Below, one piece after another: positions 1 through 6,283 of a stretch of 40,297 bases of DNA. The notes under the pieces are model-generated. The model had not been told where the DNA came from and did no database searches. It saw nothing but the letters and a program-made list of their open reading frames with translations. Location: contig JAFGKM010000030.1 of assembly GCA_016928555.1 (NCBI GenBank), positions 1-40,297 of the forward strand, written 5' to 3'. Positions within the stretch are counted from its first letter, which is position 1. The number at the start of each line of letters is the position of its first letter. Source of the stretch: Candidatus Omnitrophota bacterium. GTDB taxonomy: Bacteria > Ratteibacteria > UBA8468 > B48-G9 > JAFGKM01. The translations under genes were made by a program, and so were the position numbers.

Positions 1-80
1 CGCAAGCACTGAGGGCGAGTCGGTGAGCCCGTTGACCGAAGCCCCCCAGGGCAAGAAAAAGGAGAGGGTGAATATTTAGC

Positions 81-130
81 GGCAATCTCGGAGATTGCCA
101 CGTCGTAAAAAACACCCCGCAAAACGGGGT
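81..130. repeat. Two adjacent hairpins of a palindromic intergenic repeat
   Basis: Positions 81-99 form a perfect hairpin with a 9-bp stem (GGCAATCTC, one-base loop, GAGATTGCC). Positions 114-130 form a second one (ACCCCG, loop CAAAA, CGGGGT). The connecting and trailing text ('ccacgtcg', 'ctcctcgcaatgac') looks like the dispersed short palindromic repeats common in environmental bacterial genomes. The whole stretch 1-315 holds no convincing gene; the rest of it is the tRNA-linked element annotated separately. The second hairpin could terminate a transcript, but no T-run follows it. Confidence 0.5.
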
Positions 131-185
131 AAACTCCTCGCAATGACAAACAACTGTAACGCGTCTTACTGCGTTTACCCATAAT

Positions 186-313
186 AGTGGAGATAGCGGG
201 AGTTGGCGCCGCTCGCCTCCCGATACGGCTCGGGTCGGCCACTCGCTGAAATTGCTCTTACTCATCGCAATTTCTGACTTCGCTCTCTTCAACTCCCTCA
301 GCTTGCGAAACTA
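186..313. repeat. 128-bp tRNA-linked element duplicating the tRNA-Ala 3' end
   Basis: Positions 186-205 repeat exactly positions 314-333, which on the minus strand are the 3' half of the T-arm, the 3' acceptor strand and the discriminator base of tRNA-Ala plus two bases. The period is 128 bp. The enclosed segment is rich in inverted repeats: GGGAGTTG (198-205) with CAACTCCC (290-297), CCCGA/TCGGG (219-234) and GAAATTGC/GCAATTTC (248-274). A direct repeat of a tRNA 3' end bounding a short foldable segment has the layout of a site-specific insertion that regenerates the tRNA. It encodes no protein, so it would be non-autonomous. An RNA-processing role is possible instead. Confidence 0.6.
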
Positions 314-315
314 AG

Positions 316-387
316 TGGAGATAGCGGGAGTTGAACCCGCAACCTTCCGCGTGCAAGGCGGACGCTCTCCCATTGAGCTATATCCCC
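316..387 (-). tRNA. tRNA-Ala (anticodon UGC)
   Basis: Read on the minus strand, the 72 bases fold as a complete cloverleaf: 7-bp acceptor stem (GGGGATA/TATCTCC), 4-bp D stem (GCTC/GAGC), 5-bp anticodon stem (TCCGC/GCGGA) around the loop CTTGCAC, and 5-bp T stem (GCGGG/CCCGC). The anticodon TGC specifies alanine. The acceptor stem has the G3:U70 wobble pair that is the known identity element for alanyl-tRNA synthetase. The discriminator base is A and CCA is not encoded, so it must be added after transcription. The 3' end is copied 128 bp further on. Confidence 0.97.
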
Positions 388-418
388 ATTTGCCTTTATC
401 AGAAATCAAGGGTAACAT

Positions 419-446
419 ATTATACCAAAAGTTTGCATCCGGTCAA
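419..446 (-). promoter_or_regulatory. Promoter of tRNA-Ala
   Basis: On the minus strand, TTGACC (441-446) is followed by a 16-base spacer and TATAAT (419-424) preceded by TGG, which gives an extended -10 (TGNTATAAT). It lies about 31 bases before the mature 5' end of tRNA-Ala. The -10 overlaps a plus-strand TATTAT (418-423), so weak transcription toward the gene at 458 is conceivable, although no good plus-strand -35 is visible. Confidence 0.75.
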
Positions 447-457
447 TAGCCCTGAAA

Positions 458-2302
458 ATGAAAAAACTCACATCCGCCCTGATGATGCTCACGGCACTCA
501 CCCCGTTAGTCCTCATTCCCGGGCTCAACGACCCGACCAATCTTCCCAAGCTGGCATGGATTTTTCTCGTTACAGCCCTCCTGCTCGGATACAACATAAG
601 GGAAAAGCTTTTCAAAGACGGCAGCGTTTTCATTATCCCGGTACTGCTCATACTGTTCTGGAACCTGGTTGCGATGCACAAAACCGTCAATGTTTATACA
701 GGCGTACACTCAATCCTCGTCCTTATTCTTTTGGCCACGTTTTACATAACCTTTGAAAATCTCATGGCCCGGGATACCGGACAGGCATACGGCTTTATCG
801 GGAAAGTGCTTGTTGTCTCGGCCATAGTATCGGCTTATGGATTGCTCCAGCAGGCAGGATGGGACTTACTGCATTGGGAGTTGAAGCGCAGTCCGTTAAG
901 CACGCTGGGCAGAAGGAACTTCGCCGCGGAATACCTGGTAATGGTAATCCCTTATGCATGCTTCGCCGCCGCCGCCGCAAAACGCGGGAAGGAAAGGGCG
1001 CTGAAGATTCTGCTCCTTGTATTGCTTGCATCCCACCTGGTTTTTACCTTTACAAGGGCAAGCTACATCGCCTTCTTCTTCTCTGTACTCTTTTTCATTA
1101 TCTTTATTCCGGGCAGAAAGAGACTGCCGGGGCTGAAGCCGGCCGTAATTCTGCTTATACTGCTGGCACTGGCCGGTCCGCTTTTCTCTTCCTCAACCGC
1201 GTTCCAGCGCGGTACGGTAAAAAGCCGCCTTCTAATCTGGAACATCACGTTAAAAATGATAAAACACAATCCTTTTTTCGGAGTGGGCCCCGGCAACTTC
1301 ACCATACTTTATCCTTATTATGCTATTGATGAGGAACAGGCATTGCGCGGCAAATCGCTGAACGTAGGCAACGCCCATAATGATTATCTTGAAACAGCGG
1401 CTGAAACCGGCATCCCCGGCCTGGCCTTTTTCCTGTTCCTGCTTTTTGCGTCTGCAAAAACCGCCTTCATTTTGTATAAAAGAGCAGGGGAGAGAGAAAA
1501 ACTACTCATCGCAGGCATTGGAGCTTCAACAATCGCGGTGTGCATCAATGCGCTCGCCTCTTTCCCCTTTAAAAATGCATCTACGTCTCTTATCTTCTGG
1601 GCAAATCTTGCCCTGCTCGGCGCAATGTACAGAAGAGACAAAGTGATTAAACAGAACGTGCCTGTCAGGGCAGTACAGGTATACCTTGCAATATTCATCC
1701 TCACAGGACTTGTGTTCAGTTACAGCGGAACCGCCGCAAGCAGGAATATGTTTAAGGCGAAAAATTCACGGGGCATCCACTCCCTCAGATTTGCAGAAGA
1801 TTCCGTCAAATACAACCCGTTTTCTTTCCAGTATGCACACTATGCCGGTACGCTTGCCCTCAACGCCGGAGACTACCGAAAAGCATACGATTATCTCATG
1901 CAGGCAAGAAGACTCCATCCGTATTATGATTCAATTCATAACAACATGGGAATGGTGTACATGTTAGGAGGAAATCCCGATGCGGCGGAAGAATCATTCA
2001 CCAATGCCCTTCGGCTTAATCCTGAAAGCCCGGAATTCAACAACAATCTTGGATTTCTTTACGTAAATACCGAAAGTTATGACGAGGCGATAAAATGTTT
2101 TGAAAAAGCAGTTGAATCAAAGCAGGATTTTTACCTTGCATGGTTCAGCATGGGACTGGCTTATTATCTTAAAAATGACCATAGCAGAGCAGAAAAATTT
2201 TTCAGGAAAGCCCTTGAACTCAACCCGGATTTCCAGCCCGCCCGCGACTACCTGCACAAACTTCCCGCCACTTCTTTCCTCCCCCTCGAGGGGGGAGGAT
2301 GA
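458..2302 (+). CDS. O-antigen ligase/polymerase-like membrane protein with C-terminal TPRs
   Basis: The 614-residue protein has about ten hydrophobic segments over residues 1-425, with the Wzy_C/WaaL signature near residues 265-320: an arginine followed by W-N, then P-F-F-G-V-G-P-G-N-F and, after a periplasmic stretch, H-N-D-Y-L. WaaL/Wzy enzymes transfer or polymerise undecaprenyl-linked glycans at the periplasmic face of the inner membrane. Residues from about 450 form at least four TPR units (for example the A-E-E-S-F and A-I-K-C-F-E-K-A helices), probably for protein contacts. The last residues (FLPLEGGG) are read from a C-rich palindromic repeat, so the natural C-terminus may have been altered by repeat insertion. 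It resembles the protein at 22300. Whether it is a ligase, a polymerase or another glycan transferase cannot be decided from sequence. No clear Shine-Dalgarno site precedes the ATG. Confidence 0.85.
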   Translation: MKKLTSALMMLTALTPLVLIPGLNDPTNLPKLAWIFLVTALLLGYNIREKLFKDGSVFIIPVLLILFWNLVAMHKTVNVYTGVHSILVLILLATFYITFENLMARDTGQAYGFIGKVLVVSAIVSAYGLLQQAGWDLLHWELKRSPLSTLGRRNFAAEYLVMVIPYACFAAAAAKRGKERALKILLLVLLASHLVFTFTRASYIAFFFSVLFFIIFIPGRKRLPGLKPAVILLILLALAGPLFSSSTAFQRGTVKSRLLIWNITLKMIKHNPFFGVGPGNFTILYPYYAIDEEQALRGKSLNVGNAHNDYLETAAETGIPGLAFFLFLLFASAKTAFILYKRAGEREKLLIAGIGASTIAVCINALASFPFKNASTSLIFWANLALLGAMYRRDKVIKQNVPVRAVQVYLAIFILTGLVFSYSGTAASRNMFKAKNSRGIHSLRFAEDSVKYNPFSFQYAHYAGTLALNAGDYRKAYDYLMQARRLHPYYDSIHNNMGMVYMLGGNPDAAEESFTNALRLNPESPEFNNNLGFLYVNTESYDEAIKCFEKAVESKQDFYLAWFSMGLAYYLKNDHSRAEKFFRKALELNPDFQPARDYLHKLPATSFLPLEGGG

Positions 2303-2313
2303 AGGTGGGGGTG
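2278..2313. repeat. C-rich/G-rich palindromic repeat overlapping a stop codon
   Basis: CCTCCCCC (2278-2285) pairs with GGGGGAGG (2291-2298), followed by a G-rich tail to 2313. The repeat covers the last codons and stop of the O-antigen-ligase-like gene. It resembles the CCCTC...CTCTCCC palindromes at 20848, 22236 and 23318. It may also act as a weak transcription terminator, but there is no T-run. Confidence 0.55.
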
Positions 2314-2318
2314 TTTCC

Positions 2319-2434
2319 GGTAGCCGCAGGTCTTCAGCCTGCGCTCCTTATGATATGAACTGGTAGCCGCAGGTTCCGCATGCGCTCCTTATGATATGAA
2401 CTGGTAGCCGCAGGTCTTCAGCCTGCGCTCCTTA
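2319..2434. repeat. Three tandem copies of a ~43-bp palindromic repeat
   Basis: Copies lie at 2319-2361, 2362-2402 and 2403-2434 (the last incomplete). Each begins GGTAGCCGCAGG and contains GCAGG...CCTGC as an inverted repeat; the first two end with the same TATGATATGAACT spacer. The middle copy has a small deletion/substitution in its loop. The third copy runs into the convergent GH4 gene, and its last bases (TTA at 2432-2434) are the reverse complement of that gene's TAA stop. This is a REP-like array between two convergent genes. Confidence 0.8.
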
Positions 2435-3751
2435 AAACCTTACGCTCTTAAACTGCGGCAGGTGCGGTTTATTCTTTTCAAACATCTCCTTCACCATCTT
2501 GCGTATCTCTGCCAGCGACAGTACGCTTGCGGTAAGCGGGTCGTAACATATCGCATGAAAAACCTTTTCCGCATTTCCGATAAGCGCGCCTTCCACGGCC
2601 ATCTCTTCAATTGCAACGCTGATATTGTTCAAAGCCGCACACTGAGGCGGCAAAGCCCCGACGTGTATCACATTAAAGCCTCTCTTGTCGGCCAGAACAG
2701 GGACTTCAACGCAGACATCTTTGGGAAGATTGGTTATGATGCCGTCATTCGGAACGTTCCCGTTGAACATGAAAGGATTGCCGCCCATGTAGGCATTGAT
2801 AATGCTTGCGGCATACTCAAGCCCTCTCTTAAGATTCACGGGTTCTTTCATCCATTTCTTTATATCTTCTCTCCACTTACCTTCTCTCTCCATGTAGTAG
2901 TTGAGAACGTAAGCATATTCTCCCGGATTCCAGCCCGTGCCGTGAATGCAGTACTTCTCTATCAGGTCCGGCCTTTTCCTGAACCACCAGTTGTACTCGG
3001 AATTATGCCCGCTTGATTCCGTCACGTAATAACCGAGGGCGAGGAACATTTCGTTTCTGACAAGTTCGTGCTGATATACCTCTTTTCTCTTCATCGCCCT
3101 GCGGATAAGAGGGTAGGCGTCCCTGCCGTCTTTTTTAAACTCAACAAACCATGACTGGTGGTTAATGCCTGCGCAAACATAAGTTATCTGCTTCATATCA
3201 GCGCCTATCCACTTTGCGAGCATCATCGCGGTACCCTGCACGCTGTGGCAGAGGCCAGAAACTTTTACGGACGTTTTGCTCTGCATCGCCCTGCACAGCA
3301 TCGCCATCGGATTGGTGTAATTCAGCAAAATTGCGTCCGGGCAGTACTTTTCAATATCCCTGCATATGCCCAGCATAACGGGTATGGTCCTCAGCGCCCT
3401 GAAGATTCCCGCCGGGCCGCGGGTATCGCCCACGTTAATATCCACTCCGTACTTTTTGGGAATCTCAATGTCATGCCTCCACACGTCAACCCCGCCGGCA
3501 AGGATGGTGCACAGCACCGCATCCGCGCCTTTCAGCGCCTTTTTCCTGTCCATGGTAACTTCAACTTTTGCAGGGTATTTTCCAGCCGCAACGATTCTCT
3601 CCACGGACTTTTTTGCAACCTCAAGCCGCTCCCTGTCAATATCCATCAGGCTTATTGTTGCATCTTTAAGCAGGGGGAAGGTAAGTATATCCCTGACAAG
3701 CCCCCTGGTAAACCCTATGCTTCCCGCTCCTATAAACGCTATCTTCGCCAT
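2432..3751 (-). CDS. Glycoside hydrolase family 4 (alpha-galactosidase-type, NAD- and metal-dependent)
   Basis: The 439-residue protein matches GH4, whose members cleave glycosides by an NAD+-assisted redox/elimination mechanism with a divalent metal. Visible features are the N-terminal Rossmann motif GAGSIGF (8-14), NYTNPM (144-149), GLCHS with the metal-binding Cys168, and GINHQSWF with His198. The length is typical. Within GH4 the sequence looks nearer to MelA-type alpha-galactosidases/alpha-glucuronidases than to the 6-phospho-glycosidases, but the substrate is not certain. It lacks a signal peptide, so it should be cytoplasmic and act on imported oligosaccharides. It has a strong promoter and a Shine-Dalgarno site (AAGGAG, seven bases before ATG). 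Its promoter carries a 14-bp motif shared with the GntR-LacI gene at 33044. It is a single gene with no transporter beside it. Confidence 0.9.
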   Translation of the reverse strand: MAKIAFIGAGSIGFTRGLVRDILTFPLLKDATISLMDIDRERLEVAKKSVERIVAAGKYPAKVEVTMDRKKALKGADAVLCTILAGGVDVWRHDIEIPKKYGVDINVGDTRGPAGIFRALRTIPVMLGICRDIEKYCPDAILLNYTNPMAMLCRAMQSKTSVKVSGLCHSVQGTAMMLAKWIGADMKQITYVCAGINHQSWFVEFKKDGRDAYPLIRRAMKRKEVYQHELVRNEMFLALGYYVTESSGHNSEYNWWFRKRPDLIEKYCIHGTGWNPGEYAYVLNYYMEREGKWREDIKKWMKEPVNLKRGLEYAASIINAYMGGNPFMFNGNVPNDGIITNLPKDVCVEVPVLADKRGFNVIHVGALPPQCAALNNISVAIEEMAVEGALIGNAEKVFHAICYDPLTASVLSLAEIRKMVKEMFEKNKPHLPQFKSVRF

Positions 3752-3771
3752 TTTCAGACTCCTTTCTTAAG

Positions 3772-3806
3772 TAGTTTACTATATATTGCTTCCCGCCTCT
3801 TGTCAA
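3772..3806 (-). promoter_or_regulatory. Promoter and candidate operator of the GH4 gene
   Basis: On the minus strand, TTGACA (3801-3806) is followed by a 17-base spacer and TATAGT (3778-3783). The motif TATATAGTAAACTA (3772-3785) overlaps the -10 and extends just past it. It differs by one base from TATATAGTTAACTA at 33031-33044, which covers the start of the GntR-LacI regulator gene. A repressor bound here would block RNA polymerase. The promoter is read directly from sequence; the operator role is inference. Confidence 0.7.
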
Positions 3807-3876
3807 AATTTTTCACCTCCCGCCTTCAACTGAAAGCAAACTTACGGGCAATACTTTACTCTCTTACATCCTGTGC

Positions 3877-3882
3877 TATAAT
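3877..3882 (+). promoter_or_regulatory. Extended -10 six bases before a tiny ORF
   Basis: TATAAT preceded by TGC forms an extended -10, with a weak TTTACT (3855-3860) 16 bases upstream. The ATG of the 33-codon ORF begins six bases after the -10, so any transcript would start at or near the start codon. The segment around it nearly matches the one in front of wzm (4070-4093). Confidence 0.5.
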
Positions 3883-3888
3883 ATTCGT

Positions 3889-3990
3889 ATGGAAAACCTG
3901 CCCCCGAACGAGATATTTATCAGACCCGGACGGTTTGACAGGCAATACTGGCACCCCATCATTCCCAAATCCACAACTGTTTATAATTAA
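3889..3990 (+). CDS. Tiny ORF (33 codons), possible remnant of a gene start
   Basis: An ATG placed six bases after a good -10 opens a 33-codon frame containing the stretch EIFIRPGRF, then TAA. I do not recognise a family. The I-x-I/R-P pattern vaguely recalls N-termini of Wzm-type permeases, and its promoter/start region closely resembles that of wzm 198 bp downstream. It could be a decayed first copy of an exporter gene, a short leader peptide or a chance frame. The surrounding gap (3752-4086, 335 bp) otherwise holds only the two promoters, the GH4 regulatory region and AT-rich sequence. Confidence 0.3.
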   Translation: MENLPPNEIFIRPGRFDRQYWHPIIPKSTTVYN

Positions 3991-4074
3991 TAGCCTTTTG
4001 TATAATAATGTTCTGTTAAACTCCACTTAACTTCGTACAGATATATAAAATTTAGTTCCCGTTGATGCATATGC

Positions 4075-4080
4075 TATAAT
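4075..4080 (+). promoter_or_regulatory. Extended -10 promoter of wzm, predicting a leaderless mRNA
   Basis: TGCTATAAT (TATAAT at 4075-4080) is a consensus extended -10. The ATG of wzm begins at 4087, six bases further, which is where transcription would normally start. No Shine-Dalgarno sequence exists. The -35 region (TTAGTT, 4052-4057) is weak, as expected for extended -10 promoters. It would drive the polysaccharide cluster. Confidence 0.65.
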
Positions 4081-4086
4081 ATTTTT

Positions 4087-4932
4087 ATGGAAGATAATAT
4101 CAAAATTTCCATCCCGGAATTCCCTGTTAAACAAGGTTTTTTTAAACTGTTTCGGGAAATGTTTTCCGAACTCAAAAAATCCCGAGAACTTATATTTCGT
4201 TTCTTTATCCGTGATTTCCGTGCCAGATATAAACAGTCTCTACTCGGTATAGCATGGATAATAATCATGCCCGTATCTTTTATAGGAGTGTTTATTCTGA
4301 TGAACAAAAGTGGAATTATTAACATAGGAGAAATTGATGTTCCATATCCTGTCTTTGCCCTCACAGGATTGACTATCTGGCAACTTTTTGCCACAGGCCT
4401 TATAGGTACCACAAATAGTATAATAAGTGCAGGTAGTATAGTAATAAAAATAAACTTCCCCAAGGAAACGCTTGTTTTTTCGTCTCTCGCCCAAGCCTTC
4501 TTTGATTTTTTAATAAGAATGTTTCTTGTTGCCCTGGTTTTTATATTCTATAAAGTATCTCCTTCCTGGCAGGCATTGTTTTTCCCAATATTTTTTATAC
4601 CTTTAATTATCCTGACATTGGGAATAGGACTTTTGCTTTCCCTACTCAACTGCATTTCAAGAGATATAACGAATGTGGTAGGGCTTGTCACAACCTTTCT
4701 CCTTTTTCTTACTCCGATACTATATCAAAAACCCGCAGTAAAACTTTTTGAGAATATAAGCAGATATAATATACTGGTCCCTCTTGTTACCGGACCACGA
4801 GACCTTATACTATATGGCAGGATAACAAACCCGGCGGCATATATAGGGGCAACTGTTATTTCCTTATTAGTTTTTCTGTTTTCTTGGAGAATCTTTCACT
4901 TGGCAGAATATAAAATGACAGAGGTCATATAA
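4087..4932 (+). CDS. wzm: Polysaccharide ABC exporter permease (Wzm type)
   Basis: The 281-residue inner-membrane protein belongs to the ABC-2 permease group that moves completed undecaprenyl-linked O-antigen or capsule chains to the periplasm. It has a cytoplasmic amphipathic N-terminus with the family pattern FFIRDFRARYKQSLLGIAW (about residues 38-57), followed by six hydrophobic segments and a short cytoplasmic tail. The next gene, its ATPase partner, begins one base after the stop, so the two are surely co-transcribed and co-translated. The gene has no ribosome-binding site and starts six bases after a -10 element. Its base composition is AT-rich, like the following two genes. The family assignment is firm; the glycan exported is unknown. 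Confidence 0.92.
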   Translation: MEDNIKISIPEFPVKQGFFKLFREMFSELKKSRELIFRFFIRDFRARYKQSLLGIAWIIIMPVSFIGVFILMNKSGIINIGEIDVPYPVFALTGLTIWQLFATGLIGTTNSIISAGSIVIKINFPKETLVFSSLAQAFFDFLIRMFLVALVFIFYKVSPSWQALFFPIFFIPLIILTLGIGLLLSLLNCISRDITNVVGLVTTFLLFLTPILYQKPAVKLFENISRYNILVPLVTGPRDLILYGRITNPAAYIGATVISLLVFLFSWRIFHLAEYKMTEVI

Positions 4933-4933
4933 A

Positions 4934-6265
4934 ATGGAAGCCACTTCAACAACCACTGAAACGATAATATCCTTCAAAGGCGTATCAAAAAAATTCCGGA
5001 AGTCCCTGAAGCAATCAATGCTTTATGTATTTCAGGACATAACCAAAAATATTTTCGGAATTCCTGCCAGAACTGAGATTTTAAAACCAGGAGAATTTTG
5101 GGCACTCGATAATGTGTCATTTGAAGTCAAAAAAGGTGAAACCCTCGGCATTATCGGACCAAACGGTGCAGGAAAAACAACTATACTCAAACTTCTTGCA
5201 AATATCATACTTCCGGATAAAGGCAGTATTGAAATAGAAGGGAAAGTAGGTTCACTTATAGAAATAGGAGCCGGCTTCCACCCCATGCTGACGGGAAGAG
5301 AAAATATCTATGTAAACGGAGCGATATTTGGCATGAGTAAAAAAGAAATAGATAAAAGGATGGAAGACATAATTGAATTCGCCGATATAGGAGATTTCAT
5401 AGATTCTCCTGTAAAATACTATAGTTCCGGTATGTATGTCCGGCTTGGTTTTTCCATTGCCGTTCATTCCGAACCTGATATTCTTTTGATAGACGAAGTC
5501 CTTGCCGTAGGCGATTTGCCTTTTCAGAATAAATGTTTTAACAAAATAAAACAATTGAAAAACGCAAGCAAGACTATCATTATTGTTTCTCATAATCTTC
5601 ACTTGATGGAAAGAAATACAGAAAGAATTATTATTATGGGAAAAGGAACCATCGACTCTGTAGAAAAACCTGTTGATGCAATTGATAAGTATCTTTTCTA
5701 TTTGAGCACTCATGAATCCGTGAAGCATCAAACAGAATACTTAAAAGAAAAACAGGAATTGTCATCTTTTAGCGATGATGTTTGCAAAAACAAAAAAAAC
5801 TACAACAACAATGAATTCAGGTATGGAAATGGCAAAGCACAGATTATAGACTTTATGATTTTAAACAATCAAGGCAAAGAAGTGACTACTATTTTGAGCA
5901 ATGAAACAATTATTTTCCGTATGAAGGTAAAATTTTATCAACAAATAGAAAAGCCTGTTTTCGGAATGGAAATAAGAACAAGTGACGGGTTTAGAATTTA
6001 TGGCACAAGTTCTTATTATCATGGTATCGAAATAAAACCTCAAATGGAAAATGATATTGTATCGGTTGAATTCAAAATGAATTTTTCTCTTCAAAACGGA
6101 AATTATTTCTTATATGCCGGAGTTTCAGAATTTCTGAATGATGAAGTTATTCCCTTGGATAGAAGAGTGGATTTTATTTATATCACTGTCACTTCAAAAA
6201 ACAATGATACAGGTATAGTTAACTTAAACACGCAAATTGAAATTTATTACGAAGCTTTAAATTAA
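4934..6265 (+). CDS. wzt: Polysaccharide ABC exporter ATPase with C-terminal glycan-recognition domain (Wzt type)
   Basis: The 443-residue protein powers export by Wzm. The ATPase domain has Walker A GPNGAGKTT (75-83), the signature YYSSGM (162-167), Walker B ILLIDE (183-188) and the switch histidine in VSH (218-220). Residues from about 290 to 443 form a beta-rich extension of the Wzt_C type, which in characterised O-antigen exporters binds the modified end of the chain and selects the substrate. The presence of this domain implies that a terminal modification, such as a methyl or other cap, marks the finished chain. The methyltransferase-like gene at 19003 would be a possible source, which is inference. 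Length and layout match two-domain Wzt proteins. Confidence 0.93.
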   Translation: MEATSTTTETIISFKGVSKKFRKSLKQSMLYVFQDITKNIFGIPARTEILKPGEFWALDNVSFEVKKGETLGIIGPNGAGKTTILKLLANIILPDKGSIEIEGKVGSLIEIGAGFHPMLTGRENIYVNGAIFGMSKKEIDKRMEDIIEFADIGDFIDSPVKYYSSGMYVRLGFSIAVHSEPDILLIDEVLAVGDLPFQNKCFNKIKQLKNASKTIIIVSHNLHLMERNTERIIIMGKGTIDSVEKPVDAIDKYLFYLSTHESVKHQTEYLKEKQELSSFSDDVCKNKKNYNNNEFRYGNGKAQIIDFMILNNQGKEVTTILSNETIIFRMKVKFYQQIEKPVFGMEIRTSDGFRIYGTSSYYHGIEIKPQMENDIVSVEFKMNFSLQNGNYFLYAGVSEFLNDEVIPLDRRVDFIYITVTSKNNDTGIVNLNTQIEIYYEALN

Positions 6266-6283
6266 TTGTAATGCATAAACAAA

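Noticed and set aside
331-756. 141-codon plus-strand frame starting inside the tRNA
   Set aside because: It overlaps tRNA-Ala and the well-supported O-antigen-ligase-like gene in another frame.
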